In this document: in pieces, positions 8,700 through 17,447 of the stretch
Layout: each line of letters opens with the position of its first letter
Numbering within the stretch: position 1 is the first letter of the stretch
Source of the DNA: Anderseniella sp963700885
GTDB lineage: Bacteria; Pseudomonadota; Alphaproteobacteria; Rhizobiales; Aestuariivirgaceae
Length of the DNA: 64,000 nt
Direction: 5' to 3'
Assembly: GCA_963700885.1 (NCBI GenBank)
Contig: CAVOZJ010000032.1
Span: forward strand, 186,001 to 250,000
Notes under the pieces: generated by a model
What the model saw: only the letters and a program-made list of their open reading frames with translations
What the model was told of the DNA's origin: nothing
Database searches by the model: none
Translations under genes and position numbers: made by a program

Positions 8700-9563
8700 C
8701 TATGCCGCGCGCAACGAACGCTCACGGCGAATTATTTCAGATGCGAGCCGGATATAGGCCTGCGATCCAGCACAGTTATTGTCATAAAGCAAAACCGGCT
8801 TTCCATATGACGGCGCCTCCGATACCCGGACGTTACGCGGTATGACCGTGTCATAGACCTTTGCACCGAGGACACCGCGCACATCCTGCGCCACTTGCTC
8901 CGACAGCGAGTTCCGGCGGTCAAACATGGTCAGAACGATACCCTGGATTTCCAGTCCCGGATTGAGATTTGCCTTCACCCGCTCTACCGTGTTGAGAAGC
9001 TGGCTCAACCCCTCCAGGGCAAAAAATTCGCATTGCAACGGAACAAGTATGGCGTCTGCGGCCGACAGGGAATTTATGGTCAGCAAATTCAGTGAAGGCG
9101 GGCAATCCACCAGAATGTATGTGTAGGGGTTGAACTCGCTGAATACGACCAGCTTTTCGATGGCGTCCTTCAACCGGTATGTCTTGCGGTTGTATTCAGC
9201 CAGTTCCAGCTCCGCTCCAAGCAGGTCCATTGATGACGGCACGCAGTCAAGGCCAGGAATTTCCGATCCGCGAACCGCATCCTTGAGATCCGCCTCGCCG
9301 ACCAGCACCTCATAGGTCGACAACTGGTCAGGAGCCCGCCCGATACCGAGGCCGGTGCTGGCATTGCCCTGTGGATCCAGATCAATAATCAGAACCTTCT
9401 CACCGACGGCAGCCAGGGCCGTGCCGAGATTAATGGCTGTTGTGGTTTTACCAACGCCACCTTTCTGGTTGGCGACAGCCAAAATGCGCGGGGCTGGATT
9501 AGTCGGATGCTGTAGTATCTTTGCTGACACGTTCGGCCTCTTTAATTTCAAGAATGCAGCCAT
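8700..9563 (-). CDS. parA: Chromosome partitioning ATPase ParA
   Basis: The 287-residue protein carries the deviant Walker A motif KGGVGKTT at 34-41, LIIDLDPQGNASTG as switch/A', and DCPPSLNLLTINSL as Walker B, all typical of chromosomal ParA. It forms the nucleoid-bound ATPase gradient that moves ParB-parS complexes. The ATG at 9563 would make it overlap rsmG by 65 bp. A GTG at 9530 in the same frame gives a more usual N-terminus (SAKILQHP before the P-loop) and a 32-bp overlap, so the start is uncertain. It is part of the leftward mnmG-rsmG-parA-parB run. Confidence 0.96.
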   Translation of the reverse strand: MAAFLKLKRPNVSAKILQHPTNPAPRILAVANQKGGVGKTTTAINLGTALAAVGEKVLIIDLDPQGNASTGLGIGRAPDQLSTYEVLVGEADLKDAVRGSEIPGLDCVPSSMDLLGAELELAEYNRKTYRLKDAIEKLVVFSEFNPYTYILVDCPPSLNLLTINSLSAADAILVPLQCEFFALEGLSQLLNTVERVKANLNPGLEIQGIVLTMFDRRNSLSEQVAQDVRGVLGAKVYDTVIPRNVRVSEAPSYGKPVLLYDNNCAGSQAYIRLASEIIRRERSLRAA

Positions 9564-10185
9564 TTCGCTGGGTGCGGCTTGAGTGTTTGTTGAACGAAAT
9601 ATTCCAACATTTGGTAGCTTCGGTCAATTCAGCATCTACATCTTGGCCCTTCAGGAACAACATTCTCTGTGGACGAAAAGGTAGTTTCCCTGTCAGGTCC
9701 AGCAATGCGGGCAGCCTGGCCAGCGCTCGGGCCACGCACACGTCTGCAGCCTGCGGCAAATCAGATTTGCCAAGCAATTCTACCCGCGTGTTGATGATTC
9801 GGGTGGTTAATCTGCACACCCGGCTTGCATGTCTCAAGAATGCAGCCTTCCTGGAATTGCTCTCGATCAGTACCACCTTTGCGTCGGGATTTCTGTCTTT
9901 CAGCCAGATCGCCAGCGGGATACCCGGTATCCCGGCACCCGATCCAATATCAATGATCTGGCTTTCATCGCCGCTGAGATAATCCGCCAGCTGCAGCCCA
10001 TCACAAACATGACGATGCCAGACCTGACCCACCGTCGAAGGCGATATCAGGTTGATTGATGCCTGCCAGTGCAGCAACTCGGCGACATAGAGCTTGAGTT
10101 CCGCCAGTGATTCACGTGAAACATTGAAGATTTCAGGCAGCTCATCAGGCTTAATATCTTCACGGATCAAACGCTGCGGCAGCAT
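9499..10185 (-). CDS. rsmG: 16S rRNA (guanine527-N7)-methyltransferase RsmG
   Basis: This 228-residue SAM-dependent methyltransferase has the glycine-rich SAM motif DIGSGAGIPGIPLAI from residue 79 and the downstream VARALARLPALLDL motif of RsmG/GidB. It methylates G527 of 16S rRNA. The gene begins 7 bp after the mnmG coding region ends, and its 3' end overlaps the parA 5' end, the classic gidA-gidB-parA-parB arrangement next to bacterial origins. A near-perfect parS site lies inside the coding sequence at 10108-10123. The C-terminal tail, about 15 residues past the usual 'ILEIK' end, may be an extension into the parA overlap. Confidence 0.95.
   Translation of the reverse strand: MLPQRLIREDIKPDELPEIFNVSRESLAELKLYVAELLHWQASINLISPSTVGQVWHRHVCDGLQLADYLSGDESQIIDIGSGAGIPGIPLAIWLKDRNPDAKVVLIESNSRKAAFLRHASRVCRLTTRIINTRVELLGKSDLPQAADVCVARALARLPALLDLTGKLPFRPQRMLFLKGQDVDAELTEATKCWNISFNKHSSRTQRNGCILEIKEAERVSKDTTASD
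10108..10123. promoter_or_regulatory. parS: parS centromere site inside rsmG
   Basis: The 16-mer TGATTCACGTGAAACA matches the bacterial parS consensus (TGTTTCACGTGAAACA) at 15 of 16 positions, differing only at position 3. It lies about 1.4 kb upstream of parB. ParB-bound sites of this kind near gidAB are known in many bacteria. Binding here is inferred from sequence only. Confidence 0.88.
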
Positions 10186-10191
10186 GCTTGC

Positions 10192-12072
10192 TCAACTCGC
10201 CAGTCTGGCAGCCGAGGTCTTTCGCAAATGCGCAATCACCAGCACCAGGGCGCCCGGGGTTACCCCTTCTATGCGAGCGGCGTGACCAATGGTTTCCGGA
10301 CGATACTCGCCCAGTTTTTGACGCACTTCATTGGAAAGGCCCGAAATCAGCCCGTAGTCAATGCCATCCGGTATGGCAATTCTGGCGTCCTGATTGAATG
10401 CATCAATCTCCGCTTTCTGCCGGTCCACATATCCTGCGTAGAGTGCTTCTGCTTCAATCAGACCGCGCAGTTCATCCGCAGTATCCAGCAGTTCAGGCCA
10501 TATCGCACACAATCGGCTAAAATCAACATCGGGGTATGAAACATATTCGTAGGCCGTCCTGATCCTGCCATCCTTGTTGGCGGGTAACCCTGCTTCTTCT
10601 GCACCGTGCGGGCTGAGTACAAGGTTGTGCAGCCTGCAACGCAGTTCATCCAGTTGCCGGACTTTGGATTTGAACTCCTGCTGCCTGTCATCCGAGCACA
10701 GTCCCAGGTTGATGGCCAGCGGTGTCAGCCGCTGGTCGGCATTATCCGCACGCAACAGCAACCGGTACTCGGCGCGTGAAGTAAACATCCGGTATGGTTC
10801 ACTGACCCCCCTGGTAACCAGATCGTCAATCATCACGCCAATATAGGCTTGCGACCGGTCAATCCTGAGTTCATCCAGGTTGCACGCCCTAGCCGCCGCA
10901 TTGGCGCCGGCAACCAGGCCCTGGGCCGCGGCCTCCTCATATCCCGTCGTGCCGTTGATCTGCCCGGCGAGATACAGGCCTGGCAGCTTCCTGAGTTCCA
11001 GCGAGGTGGTCAATTCACGTGGGTCGACGTAATCATACTCGATGGCATAGCCCGGTTTCAGGATTTTCACGTTTTCCAGACCGGCAATTGAATGGACATA
11101 AGCCGCCTGCACGTCTTCCGGAAGCGACGTGGAAATCCCGTTTGGATAGACAGTGATGTCGTCTATCCCTTCAGGTTCCAGGAATATCTGATGTGATGTC
11201 CTTTCGGCAAACTTGACAACCTTGTCTTCGATGGACGGACAGTATCGCGGACCGGTTCCCTCGATGAAGCCCGCATACATGGCCGACTTCTCCAGATTGT
11301 CAGAAATGATCCTGTGAGTATTCTGGTTGGTATGGGTTATGTGACAACTGATCTGCGTGGCGTGGGTGTGCCTGGTCAGGGCCGAAAAGTAAAACGGGTG
11401 GGCGTCGGCGGCCTGCTCTTCCAGGCCTGTGTAGTCAATCGTCGACCCGTCAAGCCGCGGCGGGGTCCCGGTCTTCAGTCGTCCGATCTTCAGGCCTGTT
11501 CGTCGCAATACTCGTGATAGTCCATTGCTGGGTTGTTCACCAGCCCGTCCTGCAGGTATCTTTTGCTCGCCGATATGTATCAGGCCGCCCAGAAATGTGC
11601 CGGTTGTCAGGACCACGCTGGCAGCTGAAATTTCCTCACCGGCCTCGCCCACGACGCCACGGATTGTTTCATCCCTCATCAGAAAACCGCCGACGGCAAT
11701 TTCGATCACGGTTATATTCTCATGCGTCAGAATTTCGGCCTGCATGGCCTTGCGATAAATTTTGCGGTCGATCTGTGCCCTGGGGCCGCGCACCGCAGGA
11801 CCCTTTGACCGATTGAGAAGCCGGTACTGGATTGCCGCCCTGTCGCTCACCCTGCCAATCAAACCGTCAAGAGCATCGACTTCGCGTACGAGATGACCCT
11901 TGCCCAGTCCGCCCATGGCTGGATTACACGACATTTCTCCAATGGTGGACTTGCGGTGTGTAACCAGCGCGGTTCGTGCACCGCGGCGTGCAGCAGCACT
12001 TGCTGCTTCACAACCGGCATGACCACCGCCAACTACTACTACATCGTAATCTGATTTAAGGTTCTGGTTCAT
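10192..12072 (-). CDS. mnmG: tRNA uridine-5-carboxymethylaminomethyl modification enzyme MnmG
   Basis: At 626 residues this is full-length MnmG/GidA. The FAD dinucleotide motif GGGHAG is at 15-20. The family signatures CNPAMGGLGKGHLVREVDAL and GTPPRLDGSTIDY follow, and the C-terminal helical domain starts around YVSYPDVDF. With MnmE it installs the cmnm5 group on wobble uridine 34 of certain tRNAs. The partner gene mnmE, just upstream across a parS-containing gap, is frameshifted in this sequence, while MnmG is intact. rsmG follows after 6 bp. Confidence 0.97.
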   Translation of the reverse strand: MNQNLKSDYDVVVVGGGHAGCEAASAAARRGARTALVTHRKSTIGEMSCNPAMGGLGKGHLVREVDALDGLIGRVSDRAAIQYRLLNRSKGPAVRGPRAQIDRKIYRKAMQAEILTHENITVIEIAVGGFLMRDETIRGVVGEAGEEISAASVVLTTGTFLGGLIHIGEQKIPAGRAGEQPSNGLSRVLRRTGLKIGRLKTGTPPRLDGSTIDYTGLEEQAADAHPFYFSALTRHTHATQISCHITHTNQNTHRIISDNLEKSAMYAGFIEGTGPRYCPSIEDKVVKFAERTSHQIFLEPEGIDDITVYPNGISTSLPEDVQAAYVHSIAGLENVKILKPGYAIEYDYVDPRELTTSLELRKLPGLYLAGQINGTTGYEEAAAQGLVAGANAAARACNLDELRIDRSQAYIGVMIDDLVTRGVSEPYRMFTSRAEYRLLLRADNADQRLTPLAINLGLCSDDRQQEFKSKVRQLDELRCRLHNLVLSPHGAEEAGLPANKDGRIRTAYEYVSYPDVDFSRLCAIWPELLDTADELRGLIEAEALYAGYVDRQKAEIDAFNQDARIAIPDGIDYGLISGLSNEVRQKLGEYRPETIGHAARIEGVTPGALVLVIAHLRKTSAARLAS

Positions 12073-12118
12073 TGTGTCCGCTCAATACACGAATTGTGGA
12101 CAAACTTCAAAAAGACTT

Positions 12119-12134
12119 CGTTTCACGTGAAACA
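12119..12134. promoter_or_regulatory. parS: parS centromere site between mnmE and mnmG
   Basis: The 16-mer CGTTTCACGTGAAACA matches the parS consensus at 15 of 16 positions, failing only at the first base. It sits in the 116-bp gap between mnmE and mnmG, about 3.4 kb from parB and 6.5 kb from the proposed origin. The core 13-mer TTTCACGTGAAAC is uninterrupted. This is the strongest ParB-binding candidate in the window. Confidence 0.92.
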
Positions 12135-12188
12135 GCCCCTGTGCAACTTTATGCCGCTGGTTGAGTCATCCTGATCGGGCTGGCAATT

Positions 12189-13515
12189 TCATTTTCCAAT
12201 ACAGAATTTCGAGAAAATACTATCCAGCAAATCTTCGGTTCCAACCTCGCCGGTCAGTTTGCCGACATTTCGGCCGGCCCTTCTCAGTTCCTCGGCAAGC
12301 AGTTCAATCGGCAATCCCGGACGCAACGCATTCTCCAGATGTGAAATAGCCGACTTCACGGCCTGCACCTGCCGTTCGCGAACCAGAAGAGCGGGTTCTC
12401 CATTGCCTGCAAGCTCGCCTGCCATCCCGGCCAATCGCCCCAGCAAATCCCCCACTCCTTCACCGGTGAGCGCGGATACTTTCATATCACAGGCGGCCTT
12501 CGGGTCCGGGGCGGCTATATCGGCCTTGTTCCAAATTCGTAACGTAGGTGAATCGACACCAGTGTTCTGCCATTCCGCGTCCGGTGATGCCACGCTGATC
12601 ACGATATCGGCATGCAACAGGCGATCACGAGTGCGTTCGATACCCAGTTGTTCCACATCTGAAATCGACTGTCTCCCGTAAACCGGCAGTGTCGCTTACA
12701 ATGACTGCTACCCCACCCATATCAAGCGAGACTTCCACCACATCGCGAGTGGTTCCGGCCTCGCTGCTGACAATGGCAACATCGCGCGCGGCAATGGCAT
12801 TCAGCAGGCTGGACTTTCCAACGTTCGGTGGTCCGGCGAGAACCACGCGCACCCCTTCCCGGTTGAGATATCCCCGCTCGCTGTCGTTCAGGTTCTCTTT
12901 CATTGTCCTGATCAGGCAACCAACACTGTCGCGAACCCTTGGAAGCGCTGCATCGGCGACCCCCTCCTCGTCGGTGAAATCAATGCAGGCCTCGGCCAAT
13001 GCGCCGGCTTCGATAAGTTCTTCACGCCAGGTCTGAAAGATTTCAGATGCCCTGCCGTCCACGTGAAACAACGCCTGCTTCACCTGCATGGCGGTCTCGG
13101 CAGCCAGCATGTCATTCAGTCCTTCAACACCAACCAGGTCGATCTTGCCATTCGACAATGCCCGCCTGGTAAACTCGCCTGGCTCTGCCGGTCGAAAGTC
13201 TCTCAGCGAGCCCAACTCCGCCAGGAACAGCCGGACTATCCCCAGGCTGCCATGCAGGTGAAACTCCGCGACATCTTCCCCGGTAAAACTGTTGGGACCG
13301 GGAAACCACAAAGCAATGGCCTCATCGAGCTTCACCGCGCGTGCAGACACGTACACCGATACCCGTTCAGCCGTGCGAGGCTGCGGCAACCGTCCACAGG
13401 AAACCTGCATGGCCTTACCCGCCAGGGGGCCTGATACCCGCACAACCGCAACACCTGCCTTGCCCGAACCCGAAGACAATGCGTAAATCGTATCTACAAA
13501 ACCCGGCATAACCAA
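12189..13515 (-). pseudogene. mnmE: tRNA modification GTPase MnmE, interrupted by a frameshift
   Basis: Two adjacent reading frames together make one complete MnmE of about 440-445 residues. The upstream frame (13515 to about 12660) has the N-terminal domain, G1 motif GPPNVGKSS at 228-236, G2 region and G3 DTAG at 275-278, then runs into unrelated residues and stops. The downstream frame (about 12656 to 12189) resumes with the expected EQLGIERTRDRL, has G4 NKAD and the C-terminal FCIGK with its cysteine. The break is therefore between G3 and G4, near 12660. Removing one base there would restore the frame, as would other indels. No homopolymer is present. As written, neither product can be a working GTPase. 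It may be a true lesion or an assembly error. Confidence 0.88.
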
Positions 13516-13543
13516 TCATCCAGCAACAAGGTGGCCTCACCCC

Positions 13544-15574
13544 ATGTCGAACCTGACTGCCCACAAGAACAGACTGGCCAAAGAAACCAGTCCCTACCTG
13601 CTTCAACACGACACCAATCCGGTCGACTGGTTTCCATGGGGTGATGAAGCCTTCAACGAAGCCCGCACTAAGAACAAGCCAATCCTGTTGTCAATCGGGT
13701 ACGCAGCCTGTCACTGGTGCCACGTTATGGCCCATGAAAGTTTTGAAGACGACACCGTCGCCGGCCTGATGAATGCAAACTTCGTCAATATCAAGGTCGA
13801 CAGGGAAGAGCGCCCGGACATTGACCGTATCTACATGGATGCGCTTCACGTGATGGGAGAGCAGGGTGGATGGCCGCTGACAATGTTCCTGACACCCGAT
13901 CTGAAACCGTTCTGGGGCGGCACATATTTCCCGCCGGAGTCGAAATTCGGCCGGCCGTCGTTTTCGCATGTTCTGAACGAACTTGCCCGCATCTGGCAAA
14001 CTGAACCTGACAAGATCGCTACCGGCACCAAGGCCTTGCTTGATAGACTCCGCGCGCCTGCGCCTGCCAGTTCCAACCCGGAACCTGATCACCAACTTTT
14101 GCAGCAGATGATCCGGCAACTCATAGGCGCGGTTGATGTACACAATGGCGGAATAGGGCAGGCACCCAAATTTCCGCAGGGCCCGGTGTTCCAGTTGCTT
14201 TGGTCAGCACACCTGGCAGATCCGGCCCAGGGGTATGATGCGCCTGTATGGTTAACCATGAACAAGATCAGCCAGGGTGGCATCTATGATCACCTGGGCG
14301 GTGGCATTGCCAGGTACGCGGTGGATGCAAAGTGGCTGGTACCGCATTTCGAAAAGATGCTGTACGACAACGCGCAGTATGTAACCCTGCTCTGCAGGCT
14401 GCATAACAGCAGGCCCAACGATCTGTTTCGCCAGCGAATCGATCAGACAGTCAGGTGGCTGTTGTCCGACATGAAAACTAAAGAGGGATTGTTTGCCTCC
14501 AGTTATGATGCTGATTCCGAGGGCGTGGAGGGAAAATTTTATTGCTGGAGCAAGTCCGAGATAGATCGTTTGCTAACCGAATCAACTCGACACTTGTTTA
14601 GTGAAGTCTACGACGTTTCAGATAAAGGCAACTGGGAACATACCAACATTCTGAACCGCACTGACCACGCCGAGCAGTTATCGCCCGATGACGAGGAGAA
14701 ACTGTCACAAGCACGCGAAGTACTACTCGCTTACCGGCAAGGCCGCATTGCTCCGGGCTGGGACGACAAGGCACTGACCGACTGGAACGCCTTGACCGTG
14801 ATCGCACTCCTCAATGCATCAATCACCCTTGACGACAAGTCACTGGAAAAGACAGCTCTGAAAACTTTGGAAAATCTGCAATCCCGGTTACACAGGGCCG
14901 GCCGACTTTACCATAGCTTCAGGAACGGGCAGGTCAGAAGCCACGCGACAGCAGATGACTACGCGCTGTTCATTTCAGCTGTCCTTGCAGCTTATGAAGT
15001 GACGCTGGACCGGAAATGGGTGGAACAGGCAAACACCCTTATGGAGGAGGCCATCGAGTATTATCTCGACCGGGAGGACAATGCGTTTGCCATGTCGCCA
15101 CGAGATGCAACTGACCTCATCATTCGTGACAAGTATGCCAACGACGATATCACGCCAAACGCAAATTCAACCATGGTGATCAATCTGTGGAAGCTGTCGG
15201 TTTATCTGAACAGGCCTGACTATTTGGTGATCGCCGAAGCGGTTTTCGAGTGGCTCAAGCCCAGTATGACCAGGAACCCCTTTGCATGCCCAACCGCCTG
15301 GCTGGCTTTCATCGCGCTGGCTGACCAAACCCAGTTCATTCTCGCGGGAAATCGCGATGACAAAAACTTTGCCAGGCTCCATAGGGCCTGCCTGAAGGTT
15401 TCGTCTCCGAATCAATTGATCATGCAGATCGATCCGGAAGTTGAACTGCCTCAGGATCACCCGGCATCCGGTAAAACCGGTCTTGCCGAACCGGCCGTGT
15501 TCGTCTGCCGGAACCGGACCTGCAACCTGCCGGTAACAGATGCTGAGGAATTGTCGAGATCAGGCGTTCATTGA
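13544..15574 (+). CDS. Thioredoxin-domain protein, DUF255/YyaL (spermatogenesis-associated protein 20) family
   Basis: This 676-residue protein opens with the hallmark 'NRLAKETSPYLLQH..NPVDWFPW' and a thioredoxin-like domain with a CHWC pair at Cys56 and Cys59 (GYAACHWCHVMAHESF). A long alpha/alpha-barrel region like that of N-acylglucosamine 2-epimerases and glycosidases follows. The molecular function of the family is not established. It is the only rightward gene inside a leftward block, starting 28 bp from the mnmE start. Its last 15 bp overlap the 3' end of rho tail to tail. Length is normal and no signal peptide is visible. Confidence 0.93.
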   Translation: MSNLTAHKNRLAKETSPYLLQHDTNPVDWFPWGDEAFNEARTKNKPILLSIGYAACHWCHVMAHESFEDDTVAGLMNANFVNIKVDREERPDIDRIYMDALHVMGEQGGWPLTMFLTPDLKPFWGGTYFPPESKFGRPSFSHVLNELARIWQTEPDKIATGTKALLDRLRAPAPASSNPEPDHQLLQQMIRQLIGAVDVHNGGIGQAPKFPQGPVFQLLWSAHLADPAQGYDAPVWLTMNKISQGGIYDHLGGGIARYAVDAKWLVPHFEKMLYDNAQYVTLLCRLHNSRPNDLFRQRIDQTVRWLLSDMKTKEGLFASSYDADSEGVEGKFYCWSKSEIDRLLTESTRHLFSEVYDVSDKGNWEHTNILNRTDHAEQLSPDDEEKLSQAREVLLAYRQGRIAPGWDDKALTDWNALTVIALLNASITLDDKSLEKTALKTLENLQSRLHRAGRLYHSFRNGQVRSHATADDYALFISAVLAAYEVTLDRKWVEQANTLMEEAIEYYLDREDNAFAMSPRDATDLIIRDKYANDDITPNANSTMVINLWKLSVYLNRPDYLVIAEAVFEWLKPSMTRNPFACPTAWLAFIALADQTQFILAGNRDDKNFARLHRACLKVSSPNQLIMQIDPEVELPQDHPASGKTGLAEPAVFVCRNRTCNLPVTDAEELSRSGVH

Positions 15575-16843
15575 ATCGAAAAAATCACCGTTGGATTTGG
15601 TCTGGCGCAATTTGTCCAGCAGGAATTCAATTGCATCAACCGTGCCCATCGGATTGAGAATCCTGCGCAGCACATATGTTTTCTTCAGATTACCCGGCTC
15701 AACCAGCAGTTCTTCCTTACGCGTGCCTGATCGCAGGATATCCATGGCAGGAAACACGCGCTTGTCGGCAACCTTGCGGTCAAGCACAACTTCCGAGTTG
15801 CCGGTGCCCTTGAACTCCTCGAAGATAACCTCGTCCATCCTGCTCCCGGTATCAATCAACGCCGTCGCGATAATGGTAAGCGAGCCACCTTCTTCAATAT
15901 TGCGGGCCGCGCCGAAGAACCGCTTCGGGCGTTGCAGCGCATTTGCATCAACACCGCCGGTCAATACCTTGCCGGAGGAGGGCACTACGGTATTGTAGGC
16001 GCGCCCCAGGCGGGTAATCGAATCCAGCAGTATCACTACATCGCGGCCATGCTCGACCAGACGCTTGGCTTTCTCAATCACCATTTCGGCAACCTGAACG
16101 TGACGGCTGGCCGGTTCATCAAATGTAGAACTCACTACTTCACCGCGAACGGAACGGCGCATATCGGTTACTTCCTCCGGACGTTCATCAATCAGCAACA
16201 CTATGAGGTAGCATTCCGGATGGTTTGTTGCCACCGACTGGGCGATGTTCTGCAGTAAAACCGTCTTGCCAGTTCTGGGCGGTGCAACAATCAGCGCACG
16301 CTGGCCTTTCCCCAATGGCGCAACCAGATCAATCACCCGGCTTGAATAATCTTTCTTGGTGGGATCGTTAACTTCCATGAACAACCGCTCATCCGGATAC
16401 AGCGGTGTCAGATTGTCAAAATGAATTTTATGCCGGACCTTTTCCGGTTCCTGGAAGTTGATCGAATTGACCTTGAGCAGGGCGAAGTACCGTTCGCCAT
16501 CCTTCGGGCTGCGGATATCACCCTCAACGGTATCGCCGGTCTTGAGCGCAAATTTGCGAATCTGGCTTGGGCTCACATAAATATCATCGGGTCCGGCAAG
16601 ATAATTGGCATCGGGAGATCGCAGGAACCCGAACCCGTCAGGCATCACCTCGACAACACCTTCGCCAATGATATTCACATCACGGCTGGCAAGACTCTTC
16701 AAGATTGAAAACATCAGTTCCTGTTTGCGCAGGACACTGGCGTTCTCAACCTCAAGCTCTTCGGCTGCACTCAGAAGTTCGGCCGGAGATTTCTGCTTAA
16801 GATCAAAAAGTTTGATCTGCTCGAGTTCGTCAAGATTGGTCAT
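15560..16843 (-). CDS. rho: Transcription termination factor Rho
   Basis: The 427-residue protein has the N-terminal Rho helical domain (LFDLKQKSPAELL), the RNA-binding cold-shock-like domain (GFGFLRSPDANYL), Walker A APPRTGKT at 187-194, and Walker B VILLDSITRLGRA with Q/R-loop residues beyond. Rho is the hexameric RNA helicase that ends transcription at unstructured sites. Size and motifs are canonical. The 169-bp region upstream, to hemJ, shows no gene and presumably holds its promoter and leader; rho is often autoregulated, but I see no specific element. It converges on the DUF255 gene with a 15-bp overlap. Confidence 0.97.
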   Translation of the reverse strand: MTNLDELEQIKLFDLKQKSPAELLSAAEELEVENASVLRKQELMFSILKSLASRDVNIIGEGVVEVMPDGFGFLRSPDANYLAGPDDIYVSPSQIRKFALKTGDTVEGDIRSPKDGERYFALLKVNSINFQEPEKVRHKIHFDNLTPLYPDERLFMEVNDPTKKDYSSRVIDLVAPLGKGQRALIVAPPRTGKTVLLQNIAQSVATNHPECYLIVLLIDERPEEVTDMRRSVRGEVVSSTFDEPASRHVQVAEMVIEKAKRLVEHGRDVVILLDSITRLGRAYNTVVPSSGKVLTGGVDANALQRPKRFFGAARNIEEGGSLTIIATALIDTGSRMDEVIFEEFKGTGNSEVVLDRKVADKRVFPAMDILRSGTRKEELLVEPGNLKKTYVLRRILNPMGTVDAIEFLLDKLRQTKSNGDFFDSMNA

Positions 16844-17012
16844 CGGTTATCGATCTGTAGATATCATCAGGAAAATTAGTAGTCAGCTCGCATGTGATAG
16901 TGAGTGATTACCAAAAAGGGGAGGCGTCGGCAGTCAACGAATGCGATGCCGTACTTCACCGTCTATACCAGCTTCGGCGCCTTTAGAAAACAGCAAAATA
17001 CATTACAGTTTA

Positions 17013-17447
17013 TCAAAGCCCCGGTTTCACAATCACAAGGCACACAATACCAATCATCAACAGCGTCGGAACTTCGTTTATCACGCGGAAGAATTTTGCT
17101 GTTTTGATATTTGCATCGCCCGCAAAAATCCTCACCTGGGCCGCAAGCCAAAAATGCGCCACCGACATAGCAACTACCAGAATCAGCTTTCCAGCGAACC
17201 ACAACGGCAATGCAGTCCAGTATCCCTGCATCGCTGCAAGCCATACTCCTGAAATCCAGCTCACAATCATCGCCGGCGTCATGATCGCTTTCAGCAATCG
17301 CCGCTCCATAACCTTTAGCGTCTGTGACAGCTCACCACCCTTGTCAGCGTCAACATGGTAGACCATCAGCCGCGGCAGGTAGAGCAAACCCGCCATCCAC
17401 GAAATGACTGCAAGCAAATGCAGCACCTTGGCCCATTCATAGGTCAC
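17013..17447 (-). CDS. hemJ: Protoporphyrinogen oxidase HemJ
   Basis: This 144-residue membrane protein has four predicted transmembrane helices and the HemJ pattern HLLAVISWMAGLLYLPRL with conserved His10. The KVMERRLLKAIMTPAM stretch and a C-terminal 'RVINEVPTLLMI.IV.LVIVKP' follow. HemJ oxidises protoporphyrinogen IX in organisms lacking HemG/HemY. Its GTG start overlaps the hemE stop (GTGA at 17444-17447), so the two haem genes are translationally coupled, which supports the role. CopD-like proteins share the fold but lack this C-terminal signature. Confidence 0.9.
   Translation of the reverse strand: MTYEWAKVLHLLAVISWMAGLLYLPRLMVYHVDADKGGELSQTLKVMERRLLKAIMTPAMIVSWISGVWLAAMQGYWTALPLWFAGKLILVVAMSVAHFWLAAQVRIFAGDANIKTAKFFRVINEVPTLLMIGIVCLVIVKPGL

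Noticed and set aside
13055..13070. Possible third parS site in mnmE
   Set aside because: Only the right half CACGTGAAACA is conserved; the left half mismatches at four positions. Mentioned as a half-site, not called.
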